This document shows, piece after piece, positions 1-7,528 of a DNA stretch of 64,000 bases. Within the stretch, counting starts at the first letter, position 1. Each line of letters starts with the position of its first letter. Under the pieces are notes generated by a model that was not told the origin of the DNA, did not search any database, and saw only the letters and a program-made list of their open reading frames with translations. Source of the stretch: Oscillospiraceae bacterium (GTDB lineage Bacteria; Bacillota; Clostridia; Oscillospirales; Oscillospiraceae); assembly GCA_904501855.1 (NCBI GenBank), contig CAJGCI010000002.1:1-64000 (forward strand), given 5' to 3'. The translations under genes were made by a program, and so were the position numbers.

Positions 1-58
1 AGTTGATCATAAGATCCAGCAGTCTCTTCGATTCTGCTTTGAACTGTTTTTTTGCCAT
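1..58 (-). CDS. htpG: HtpG (Hsp90 chaperone), N-terminal fragment at window edge
   Basis: Only the first 19 codons are present, because the gene runs off the left edge. The visible peptide starts MAKKQFKAESKRLLDLMIN, the typical beginning of bacterial HtpG just before the first ATP-binding helix. HtpG is the cytosolic ATP-dependent Hsp90 chaperone that remodels client proteins. The ATG at 58 has a GGAGGGG ribosome-binding site at 67-73 and a good promoter further upstream. No CIRCE-type inverted repeat is visible before it. The identification rests on a short stretch but is distinctive. Confidence 0.8.
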   Translation of the reverse strand, partial: MAKKQFKAESKRLLDLMIN

Positions 59-103
59 GGTATAAACCCCTCCAAAAATAATATATAAATTGACTGAATA
101 TTC

Positions 104-131
104 ATTATATCATGAATTGCTTGTTTTTCAA
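104..131 (-). promoter_or_regulatory. Predicted sigma-A promoter of htpG
   Basis: Reading the minus strand, the -35 is TTGAAA (126-131) and the -10 is TATAAT (104-109), with a 16-bp spacer. The predicted leader to the htpG ATG is about 40 nt. Confidence 0.65.
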
Positions 132-190
132 TCGTTTCCCACGCCTATTCGGAGAACAAAAATGTCCCCTGCGAGGACAGAAAAAGAGAC

Positions 191-219
191 TTGGAATGGC
201 GTATCACAGGTGATAAAAT
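191..219 (+). promoter_or_regulatory. Predicted promoter of the AAA+ ATPase gene
   Basis: The -35 is TTGGAA (191-196) and the -10 is TAAAAT (214-219), with a 17-bp spacer. It lies about 50 bp before the chosen ATG at 271. Confidence 0.5.
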
Positions 220-270
220 ATGCACATATTGAAGCGATACGACACGCTATTTTTGACGGAGGGACTGACA

Positions 271-1740
271 ATGCCCAGCACATGGAACCGCGCACCGGAA
301 GATTTTCATAAAATCTATGTGGAGAACACGGAATCTTTTTACCGCTCAGCAGGGAAATCTTTGAAAAAGGACGTGGATGCCTTTTTCACGGACTGTGCAT
401 TTCGTATCTGGAGCCACTCCACCGGCACCACGCAGGAAAAGGTGGATATGGCGAATGAAATCTATTCCAAAGGACAGGAAAAACCGAACTGGCTGCTGTG
501 GAACATGACCGAGAAGGTCTGCAGTTCCGGGGAATTCCTTCCCCCTCTGTTTTTCTGGAGTCTTGTAGAGGAAGACGCCCGCTCCAACACCAAAAATTCC
601 CGGCTCCTGGTAAGGATTACAACAAACATCCTGTTATATTTGGCCGCATGTGACTATGAGATCACGGATGCAGAGGCTACTGCCATTACGGAGATTACCG
701 ACAAGCTTTCTGCACTGTGCGATTCTCATGACATTCCCCGTTCGTCCGGCGGTCTGAATCCTTTTGATTTCGTCACCTCTGCCGCCCCCGGATTCCTGGA
801 GAATGCCGGTGCTCAGAACACGCAGAATGCCCAGCAGGGCGAGACGAAGACAGAAGGGAAAGCCGAAACCGAACAGGAAGAAAAACCGCTTCCTTCCCAG
901 GAAGAACTGCTGGAACAGCTGGATGCACTGATTGGGCTGGAGGAAGTAAAAAAAGACGTCAAGAGTCTGATTAACCTCATCAAGGTCCGCAAGCTTCGAA
1001 CCGACCACGAGCTTCCTGTTCCCCCGATGTCCATGCATATGGTCTTTATGGGAAATCCCGGTACCGGCAAGACTACGGTCGCCCGTCTTATGGGACAGCT
1101 GTATGCTGCCATCGGCGCGCTGGAAAAAGGACAGCTGATCGAAACGGATCGGTCCGGACTGGTTGCCGGTTACGTAGGACAGACCGCCATCAAGACACAG
1201 GAAGTGATCGCATCTGCGCTTGGCGGAGTACTGTTCATCGATGAAGCATATTCCCTCTCCTCCGGAGGAGAAAACGACTACGGCCGGGAAGCCATCGAGA
1301 CTCTGCTGAAGGCCATGGAGGATCACCGGGATGAACTTGTAGTGATTGTTGCCGGCTATGATGAACCCATGGAAGCCTTCCTCTCTTCCAATCCCGGACT
1401 GGAAAGCCGCTTTAACAAGTACTTTTATTTCCCGGATTATACCGGAGAAGAGCTGATGGGAATCTTCCAGCTGCAGTGCAAGAAAAACGGTTATACTCTC
1501 TCGGAAGAGGCCGAGAAGCTGGCGAAGGAAGCATTCAACAAGATGTATGAAGAGCGCTCGGACAATTTCGGCAACGGCCGCGATGTCCGCAATCGATTTG
1601 AAGATATGGTCTCCCGTCAGTCGGACCGCATCGCGCAGATGGAATCCCCCTCGAAAGAGGACCTCATGACCTTCCTGCCGGAGGATCTGGTAAGTGCCGG
1701 TCTTATCGAGGACCCTTCCCTCTCCTCCGAAGATGTATGA
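271..1740 (+). CDS. CbxX/CfxQ/SpoVK-type AAA+ ATPase
   Basis: This 489-residue cytosolic protein has a C-terminal AAA+ module. Walker A is GNPGTGKTT (about residues 261-269) and Walker B is VLFIDEA (about 320-326), followed by sensor and arginine-finger regions (NPGLESRFNKYF). The roughly 180-residue N-terminal part is not a domain I recognise. It joins the ATPase through a Gln/Glu/Lys-rich linker (about 177-212). The family includes SpoVK and Rubisco activase CbbX, so remodelling of a protein partner is the likely role; the partner is unknown. An upstream in-frame ATG at 220 exists, but 271 has the GGAGGG site (257-262) and is preferred. The gene stands alone and shares a terminator with convergent coaX. 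Confidence 0.85.
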   Translation: MPSTWNRAPEDFHKIYVENTESFYRSAGKSLKKDVDAFFTDCAFRIWSHSTGTTQEKVDMANEIYSKGQEKPNWLLWNMTEKVCSSGEFLPPLFFWSLVEEDARSNTKNSRLLVRITTNILLYLAACDYEITDAEATAITEITDKLSALCDSHDIPRSSGGLNPFDFVTSAAPGFLENAGAQNTQNAQQGETKTEGKAETEQEEKPLPSQEELLEQLDALIGLEEVKKDVKSLINLIKVRKLRTDHELPVPPMSMHMVFMGNPGTGKTTVARLMGQLYAAIGALEKGQLIETDRSGLVAGYVGQTAIKTQEVIASALGGVLFIDEAYSLSSGGENDYGREAIETLLKAMEDHRDELVVIVAGYDEPMEAFLSSNPGLESRFNKYFYFPDYTGEELMGIFQLQCKKNGYTLSEEAEKLAKEAFNKMYEERSDNFGNGRDVRNRFEDMVSRQSDRIAQMESPSKEDLMTFLPEDLVSAGLIEDPSLSSEDV

Positions 1741-1749
1741 TTTAATAAC

Positions 1750-1782
1750 AAAAAGTCCCGCTTCGAAGCGGGACTTTTTCTT
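1750..1782. terminator. Bidirectional terminator between AAA+ gene and coaX
   Basis: A perfect inverted repeat (stem AGTCCCGCTTC / GAAGCGGGACT, 1754-1775) is flanked by an A-run on the left and a T-run on the right, so it can stop both convergent transcripts. Confidence 0.85.
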
Positions 1783-1783
1783 T

Positions 1784-2548
1784 TTATACGTTCTTATTAT
1801 AAATTGTCATCAGGCCTTTCAGAAGCAGGTGGGGATCGATGAGGATCTCATGATGACAGTACGGGATAATCTTTCGGGCATGTCCGCCGGTGGAAACCAC
1901 CGTACAGGTCTCTCCCAATTCTTCTTCGATACGCTCGATCGCGCCGTCGATGCTTCCCGCCGTGCTGTAGATGATACCGCTTTTCATGCAGTCCACCGTG
2001 TTGGTTCCGATCACCTTTTTCGGGGCTTCCAGACTGATGTGAGGCAATTGTGAGGTGCGGTTTGCAAGAGAATCCAAAGATACCTGGAGGCCGGGGATGA
2101 TCATACCGCCCATAAAGTTCTTCTTACCATCGATCACGGAGATTGTCGTCGCCGTCCCCATATCCACGATGATCAGCGGGCACGGATACTCTCCAATGGC
2201 ACCCACCGCGTCCGCGACACGGTCGCTGCCCAGTTGTTTGGGGTCGTCCAGAAGGATGTTCAGTCCGGTCTTCATGCCGGAGCTGACCACCATCGCCTGC
2301 CGTCCGGTAAGACGGAAGATCGCCTGCTGCACGTTTTCCGTTACCGACGGAACGACGGAAGAGATAATGGCTCCGGTGATCTGTTCGTATTCCAGATGGT
2401 GCATCTCAAGACTTGTTTTGATGATGACGGCATACTCCAGCACCGTGGAGTCCCGGTCCGTGGACAGGCGGTCTTCAAACAGGATCTCCTTCTCGTCAAA
2501 ACAACCCAGAACAATGTTGGAGTTTCCAATATCTACTGCAAGAATCAT
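1784..2548 (-). CDS. coaX: Type III pantothenate kinase CoaX
   Basis: This 254-residue enzyme phosphorylates pantothenate with ATP, the first step to coenzyme A. Family motifs are DIGNSN (residues 6-11, phosphate loop), GSDR (107-110, pantothenate site) and DMGTATT (129-135, metal and ATP). Length matches the type III family, which is feedback-insensitive to CoA in characterised members. The ATG at 2548 has AAGGAG 7 nt upstream, so an in-frame ATG at 2566 is unlikely to be the start. The preceding gene is an ECF transporter S-component that ends 22 bp earlier, which suggests coupled uptake and trapping of pantothenate. CoaBC, the next enzymes of the pathway, is encoded divergently just beyond. 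Confidence 0.93.
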   Translation of the reverse strand: MILAVDIGNSNIVLGCFDEKEILFEDRLSTDRDSTVLEYAVIIKTSLEMHHLEYEQITGAIISSVVPSVTENVQQAIFRLTGRQAMVVSSGMKTGLNILLDDPKQLGSDRVADAVGAIGEYPCPLIIVDMGTATTISVIDGKKNFMGGMIIPGLQVSLDSLANRTSQLPHISLEAPKKVIGTNTVDCMKSGIIYSTAGSIDGAIERIEEELGETCTVVSTGGHARKIIPYCHHEILIDPHLLLKGLMTIYNKNV

Positions 2549-2569
2549 TGGGTTTTCTCCTTTCATTGA

Positions 2570-3187
2570 TCAGCGCTGCTCGGAAAGCGGAAGTGTTTTT
2601 GCTTTGTAAAGTGCAGCTCCCACCACACCGGTCACGAGTGTGGATGCAATCATTTCCACAACTGCATTGATTCCCACAAATGCACAGATAAACACCAGTA
2701 CGTTGCGGCCCGCCATCAGGCTCTGAACATATTCGGTATTGCCGAACAGAATAACCAAGGCGCTCATGAACAGCAGCGTATTGAGAAATGCACTGGCAAA
2801 GCCAGCAATAAATACCGCAGATTCCGGCGCCATTTTTTTCGTACAGAACCGAAACAGATATCCGACCAGAAGACCGTCCAGTGCCCGCGGCACGAAACGC
2901 TGAATGAATGCCAGGAACGGATTAATGGAAAACAGCATCGCTCCCATTCCGCTGGGCACGCCGATCCCAATGCACTGCAGAAAGCTCAGAATGCCGAAAA
3001 CAGATCCCATGGCAAGGCCGCCTTTGGGTCCCAAGGCAATCGCCGCAATGGCAACGGGAATGATGTTCAGTGTGATGGATAACGGTCCGATGGGGATCGT
3101 TCCGATGGGCGTAAAGGAAAAAATGATAAGAATTGCCGTCATGAGGCTCATAATTACCAGCGCCCGGGTCTGATTACGTTTGACCAT
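2570..3187 (-). CDS. ECF transporter S component, probably for pantothenate
   Basis: This 205-residue, very hydrophobic protein has about six predicted membrane helices and the small-residue-rich N-terminal half of ECF S-components (IPIGPLSITLNIIPVAIAAI). S-components bind a vitamin in the membrane and dock to a shared EcfA-EcfA'-EcfT energising module, which is not in this window. Position immediately before coaX in one transcript points to pantothenate (PanT-like), but this is inferred from context and not from a substrate motif. The ATG has AAGGAGG just upstream. An alternative would be another CoA precursor or an unrelated vitamin. Confidence 0.8.
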   Translation of the reverse strand: MVKRNQTRALVIMSLMTAILIIFSFTPIGTIPIGPLSITLNIIPVAIAAIALGPKGGLAMGSVFGILSFLQCIGIGVPSGMGAMLFSINPFLAFIQRFVPRALDGLLVGYLFRFCTKKMAPESAVFIAGFASAFLNTLLFMSALVILFGNTEYVQSLMAGRNVLVFICAFVGINAVVEMIASTLVTGVVGAALYKAKTLPLSEQR

Positions 3188-3246
3188 ATTGAATTTTCCT
3201 CCTTGTTATTGCTCCCCAAAAGAGGATGCAGTACAATTTCGCGCTT

Positions 3247-3275
3247 ATAATAGCATGACCGATCCAAGGAAGTAA
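3247..3275 (-). promoter_or_regulatory. Predicted promoter of the S-component-coaX operon
   Basis: On the minus strand the -10 is TATTAT (3247-3252) and a weak -35 TTACTT (3270-3275) sits 17 bp away. The -10 is convincing and the -35 is poor. Confidence 0.4.
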
Positions 3276-3385
3276 ATGGGTTTTTGTGAATAATTATCCG
3301 GGAAGGAAAGATTTTCTTTTCCGTCTCTTTCCCGGATTTCGTTCCTTTTTCTTTCATGGTATGATATAACAAAGGCGAATGGAGC

Positions 3386-4588
3386 GTGAGCAAGATGCTA
3401 AAAAACAAAACCGTATTATTAGGTGTCACCGGCAGCATCGCTGCATATAAAATGGCCGGTGTGGTCAGATCACTGAAGAAGATGGGCTGCCAGGTCCATG
3501 TTCTGATGACGGAGAATGCCACCCGTTTTATCTCCCCTATCACGTTTGAATCCCTTACCGGAAACAAATGTCTGGTGGATACTTTTGACCGCAATTTTCA
3601 GTACAGCGTGGAGCACGTCGCTCTGGCAAAGCAGGCGGATGCTTTTCTCGTTGCCCCTGCAACAGCCAATGTGATCGGGAAGATTGCCAGCGGCATCGCC
3701 GATGATATGCTCACTACCACTATCATGGCGTGCACATGTCCGAAGATCATTGCTCCGGCAATGAATCACAACATGTATCACAATCCCATTGTGCAGGACA
3801 ATCTGGACAAGCTGGCCCGCTTCGGCTACGAGATCATCCCGCCGGAGTCCGGCATGCTGGCAAACGGCGACATGGGAGACGGCCGTCTGCCGGAAGAGTC
3901 CGTGCTGCTGGAATACGTTCTTCTGGCCTGTGCTTACGAACAGGACCTTCAGGGAACCAGTGTCCTGATCACGGCCGGTGCCACACGGGAATCGATGGAT
4001 CCGGTGCGCTTTATTACCAATCACTCCTCTGGCAAAATGGGAGTCGCCCTGGCCCGGGCAGCAATGCTGCGCGGGGCGGAGGTCACGCTGGTTGCCGCGC
4101 ATACGGATGTGGACCCGCCCATGTTCGTTCATACCATCCCCGTTGTTTCCGCGGAAGACATGTACCGGGAAGTCACTCAGCTGGCGCCGGATATGGATAT
4201 CATCATAAAAGCTGCCGCAGTGTCGGATTACACTCCTGCAGTAACTGCTGATGAGAAAATGAAGAAGAAAGACGGAGAATTGTCCGTGGAACTCGTCCGC
4301 ACAAAGGATATCCTGAAGCAGCTGGGTTCACAGAAGCGGGAGGATCAGTTCCTTTGCGGCTTCTCCATGGAAACGGAAAATCTGCTGGAAAATTCCAGAA
4401 AGAAACTGGAGTCCAAAAACTGCGATATGATCTGTGCCAACAGTCTCCGGAAAGAAGGTTCCGGATTTGGTACCGACACCAACATCATTACCCTGATCAC
4501 CCTGGAGCAGATGGAAGAACTGCCTCTCATGAGCAAGGAAGAAGCTGCGCACCGCATTCTGGATACCATTCTCCGGCTGCGTGCCTGA
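3386..4588 (+). CDS. coaBC: CoaBC bifunctional phosphopantothenoylcysteine synthetase/decarboxylase
   Basis: This protein of about 400 residues carries out two CoA steps: CTP-dependent ligation of cysteine to 4'-phosphopantothenate (CoaB, C-terminal) and FMN-dependent decarboxylation (CoaC, N-terminal). CoaC features are GVTGSIAAYK, the His in VEHVALAKQAD and PAMNHNMY. CoaB features are ITAGATRESMDPVR, NHSSGKMG and AVSDYTP. One oddity: the conserved ACGD-type motif that supplies the catalytic cysteine of CoaC reads LANGD here, with Asn at about residue 160. The start is either GTG 3386 or ATG 3395; GGAG at 3381-3384 fits the ATG better. It is divergent from the coaX operon. Confidence 0.93.
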   Translation: MSKMLKNKTVLLGVTGSIAAYKMAGVVRSLKKMGCQVHVLMTENATRFISPITFESLTGNKCLVDTFDRNFQYSVEHVALAKQADAFLVAPATANVIGKIASGIADDMLTTTIMACTCPKIIAPAMNHNMYHNPIVQDNLDKLARFGYEIIPPESGMLANGDMGDGRLPEESVLLEYVLLACAYEQDLQGTSVLITAGATRESMDPVRFITNHSSGKMGVALARAAMLRGAEVTLVAAHTDVDPPMFVHTIPVVSAEDMYREVTQLAPDMDIIIKAAAVSDYTPAVTADEKMKKKDGELSVELVRTKDILKQLGSQKREDQFLCGFSMETENLLENSRKKLESKNCDMICANSLRKEGSGFGTDTNIITLITLEQMEELPLMSKEEAAHRILDTILRLRA

Positions 4589-4600
4589 AACGATGTTGAT

Positions 4601-4646
4601 AAAAAAGAGTTCCTGAGACCGTCAAAATCTCAGGAACTTTGTTTTT
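4601..4646. terminator. Bidirectional terminator after coaBC
   Basis: A perfect 11-bp stem AGTTCCTGAGA / TCTCAGGAACT (4608-4638) has an A-run on the left and a T-rich tract on the right. It serves coaBC and the convergent phosphodiesterase gene. Confidence 0.85.
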
Positions 4647-4658
4647 TCGGTTTTTCTG

Positions 4659-5759
4659 TTATATCTGGACCCATTTGCGGCGGATTTTCGGATCCGGAGT
4701 GTAATGCTCAAAGATCACGGAATCGTAATGTTTCTCGTTGCCTTCCTCCCGGCTCGTCCAGCAGAAGCGCATCGCACCCATCTTTTCCGACATCTTCACG
4801 GACATCGGCTGCTTGCCGATCTTATATGCCACAAACTGCGGACGGCTCATGAAATTGAGCAGCCCGTTGCCCACCAGGAACGCTCCCACCGGGTGCAGTT
4901 CCTCTTTTTTGAAGTCTTTTGGCCGTTTAGCCAGCTGTCCGCGCACCACATGGGGTGCATGGAACCGGAACCATGCAACGATCCTGGGGTCGAAACTTTC
5001 AATGCAGTAATCCCCTTTGTAGCTTTTCAGCAGTTTCAGCGTCTTTCTGCATAACTCCCGGTTCTTCTTTCCGCTTTTCAGCTCCACCAGCAGCGTACTC
5101 CGTCCGTCAACACAGTCAAGCACATCCGAAAACAGCGGCACGGTCTGATCTGTTCCGCACAGGTGGATCTTTTTAAGTTCATCGTATGTCTTGGAATCCA
5201 CTCGTCCCTTCACTCCGCAGACGCGTTTCAGGGTATTATCATGGAACACCACGACCTTACCGTCTTTGGAGAGCTGAACATCCAGCTCGATGCCGTACCC
5301 GGCTTCCGCTGCCCGCCGGAATGCTTCCATGGAATTTTCCGGAACGCTCTTGTCCTTCGTATGCAGCCCGCGGTGGGCGTAATTGACATTTTTAAACTTC
5401 GCCTTATCCTTTTTTCTCGCCTGTCCCGGTGTGATCAGGAACGCGGCGAAGCCAGCCATCAGCGCCGCATTGCGGGTAATATGGTATTCCCGGTTGATGC
5501 GGACGGCTTTCCGCCGGATCGTATTGATCCGGTTGATCTTCTGTATCTTTTTTGCTTCTTCATTCAGAGCTGTTCTGGCAGTATGCACGGCAGCCGCGAC
5601 TCTTCCTGCGTCGGCAGCTCCGGACATCACCTTTCCCTGAGCGGAGAGCTTTTGTACTTCCTTTTTCAGTTTCTTGTTGACCTTCTTCAGCCGGGCATTC
5701 TTCTTGTATGTACGTTCCAGTTTTCGAAGATCCCGTTTCACGTTTTTCAACGAACTCAC
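4659..5759 (-). CDS. Glycerophosphodiester phosphodiesterase with basic N-terminal extension
   Basis: The C-terminal 235 residues are a GDPD TIM-barrel domain. AHRGL carries the catalytic His, followed by PENS, IELDVQLSKDGKVVVFHD (metal ligands and second His) and LVELKSG. Such enzymes hydrolyse glycerophosphodiesters to an alcohol and glycerol-3-phosphate. The first roughly 95 residues are unusual: a strongly Lys/Arg-rich, probably coiled-coil segment, followed by one short hydrophobic stretch (NAALMAGFAAFLIT) that could anchor the protein. I see no signal peptide. The gene has no ATG start. GTG 5759 is preferred because AGAAGG lies 8 nt upstream; GTG 5768, three codons earlier, overlaps that site. 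Confidence 0.83.
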   Translation of the reverse strand: MSSLKNVKRDLRKLERTYKKNARLKKVNKKLKKEVQKLSAQGKVMSGAADAGRVAAAVHTARTALNEEAKKIQKINRINTIRRKAVRINREYHITRNAALMAGFAAFLITPGQARKKDKAKFKNVNYAHRGLHTKDKSVPENSMEAFRRAAEAGYGIELDVQLSKDGKVVVFHDNTLKRVCGVKGRVDSKTYDELKKIHLCGTDQTVPLFSDVLDCVDGRSTLLVELKSGKKNRELCRKTLKLLKSYKGDYCIESFDPRIVAWFRFHAPHVVRGQLAKRPKDFKKEELHPVGAFLVGNGLLNFMSRPQFVAYKIGKQPMSVKMSEKMGAMRFCWTSREEGNEKHYDSVIFEHYTPDPKIRRKWVQI

Positions 5760-5782
5760 ATTAATCACCTTCTTATGGTTTT

Positions 5783-5811
5783 ATCATAATCTTCTCCATA
5801 ACACAGTTCAA
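5783..5811 (-). promoter_or_regulatory. Predicted promoter of the phosphodiesterase gene
   Basis: On the minus strand, -35 TTGAAC (5806-5811) and -10 TATGAT (5783-5788) have a 17-bp spacer. The predicted leader is only about 17 nt, which supports the short-leader GTG start. Confidence 0.6.
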
Positions 5812-5903
5812 CCACAAAAACTCACAGTTTTTTTAAAATCATATGGATTCTCCCTGCTGCATTGGGTACAATGGAACTATCATCAAAATAGGAGCTGATT
5901 CCT

Positions 5904-7463
5904 TTGAAACTGAACTATAAACGCACGATCTGTGTGGGCTTTGCCTTTTTTCTGATCTGCGCATTCTGGCAAGCATATGATAATACGATCCCGCTGATCC
6001 TGACCAACAAGTTTGGCATGAAGCAGACCTGGTCCGGTTTTATTATGGCGCTGGACAATATCCTTGCCCTGTTCCTGCTCCCTCTGTTCGGTTCTCTGTC
6101 GGACCGAAGCACCAGCCGGTTCGGACGGCGCACCCCGTTTATCGTCGCCGGCACACTGGTAGCGGTCGTGGCCTTTGTCGGACTTTCCTTTGTGGATGCC
6201 GCTCAGCTGAAGCATCTGTCCGAGGTCTCCGCCATCGATGATCCCGTTGCCATGCAGACCATTTATTCCGCAGAACAGGATCAGTCCCTTCTGACTCCGG
6301 AAGGTGATTCCTTCGTGCTTTCCGAACTGTATACCGCGGAGGAGTTCACGGCAATTCAGAGTCAGATCACTGAGGGCGATTCCACCATTACGAACCCGGA
6401 TTATACCAATTATGTCGTCCCTGCACGTCAGGCGTATGCCTGGCAGACGACGGCGGAATCTCCCAGCACTCTGATATTCTTTATTCTTCTGTTGCTGATA
6501 GTTCTGGTATCCATGGCCATCGCACGATCTCCGGCTGTGGCGCTGATGCCGGACGTCACCATGAAGCCGCTCCGATCCAAGGCAAATGCCGTCATTAATC
6601 TCATGGGAAGCGCCGGCGGAATTCTGGTGCTGATCCTCGGAATGGTCTTTGCCACCAGTGCTGTTCGAAACTCCCTGATGAGCTATGTGGGATATTTCTC
6701 CACCATTGCCCTGATCATGATCATTGCTCTGGTAATCTTCCTCCTCACCGTCCGGGAACCCAAATTTGTGGCAGAAATGCACAAGGACAGCGAGCGTTAC
6801 GGTCTTCTGGAAGATGCCGATCCCGAAGAGGATCATGAACACAAAAAACTGGGGCCCGGCGAAAGGACTTCCCTGCTCCTGATCCTGTCGTCCATTGTAT
6901 TATGGTTTATGGGATACAACGCAATCACTTCCAAGTATTCCGTTTATGCCAGCAATATTCTCCACAAGGATTATAACTTCACCCTGATCATTGCCCAGGC
7001 TGCAGCGATCATCTCCTACCTGCCCGTCGGCATCATTGCCTCCAAGATCGGCAGAAAGAAGACCATTATCGCGGGTGTCATCATGCTGACAACAGCGTTC
7101 ACCGCCGGTATCTTCATGCGGGCTGACAGTCCGACGCTGATCATGAACTGCATTTTTGCTCTTGCAGGAATCGCTTGGGCAACGATCAACGTCAACTCCT
7201 TCCCCATGGTCGTGGAAATGTGTTCCGGCGGCGATGTGGGCAAATACACCGGCTATTATTATTCTGCTTCCATGGCAGCACAGGTCGTTACACCGGTCTT
7301 TTCCGGTTATCTTATGGACAAGCTCGGTATGACGTCTCTGTTCCCATATGCTGCTATCTTTACCGGACTGGCCTTCTTCACAATGCTCTTTGTCCGACAC
7401 GGTGACTCAAGACCCGAAGCAAAACATGGGCTGGATGCGTTGGAAGATATGGATTCCGACTGA
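5904..7463 (+). CDS. MFS transporter (GPH/SLC45-like)
   Basis: This 519-residue protein has about 12 membrane helices. The conserved MFS loop-2 signature is visible as FGSLSDRSTSRFGRRTP, with the equivalent GIIASKIGRKK in the second half. This pattern is typical of the sugar:cation/SLC45-like branch, so carbohydrate uptake is plausible, but the substrate is unknown. An extra hydrophilic segment of about 90 residues (roughly 95-185, acidic) lies between helices 3 and 4 and should face outside. The start codon is TTG at 5904 with AGGAG at 5890-5894. The gene is monocistronic between two terminators. Confidence 0.82.
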   Translation: MKLNYKRTICVGFAFFLICAFWQAYDNTIPLILTNKFGMKQTWSGFIMALDNILALFLLPLFGSLSDRSTSRFGRRTPFIVAGTLVAVVAFVGLSFVDAAQLKHLSEVSAIDDPVAMQTIYSAEQDQSLLTPEGDSFVLSELYTAEEFTAIQSQITEGDSTITNPDYTNYVVPARQAYAWQTTAESPSTLIFFILLLLIVLVSMAIARSPAVALMPDVTMKPLRSKANAVINLMGSAGGILVLILGMVFATSAVRNSLMSYVGYFSTIALIMIIALVIFLLTVREPKFVAEMHKDSERYGLLEDADPEEDHEHKKLGPGERTSLLLILSSIVLWFMGYNAITSKYSVYASNILHKDYNFTLIIAQAAAIISYLPVGIIASKIGRKKTIIAGVIMLTTAFTAGIFMRADSPTLIMNCIFALAGIAWATINVNSFPMVVEMCSGGDVGKYTGYYYSASMAAQVVTPVFSGYLMDKLGMTSLFPYAAIFTGLAFFTMLFVRHGDSRPEAKHGLDALEDMDSD

Positions 7464-7487
7464 CAGAACACTGATAATCAATAATAA

Positions 7488-7526
7488 TACGCAGGACCGT
7501 TTCTGACCGTGTCCTGCGTATTTCTT
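7488..7526. terminator. Bidirectional terminator between MFS gene and ligase cluster
   Basis: The inverted repeat TACGCAGGAC / GTCCTGCGTA has an 11-12 nt loop and is followed by a T-rich tract. It ends the MFS transcript and the long minus-strand cluster. Confidence 0.75.
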
Positions 7527-7528
7527 TT

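Noticed and set aside
634..1326. A 230-codon open frame opposite the AAA+ ATPase gene
   Set aside because: It mirrors a clear AAA+ gene, has no start signals and its translation shows no domain.
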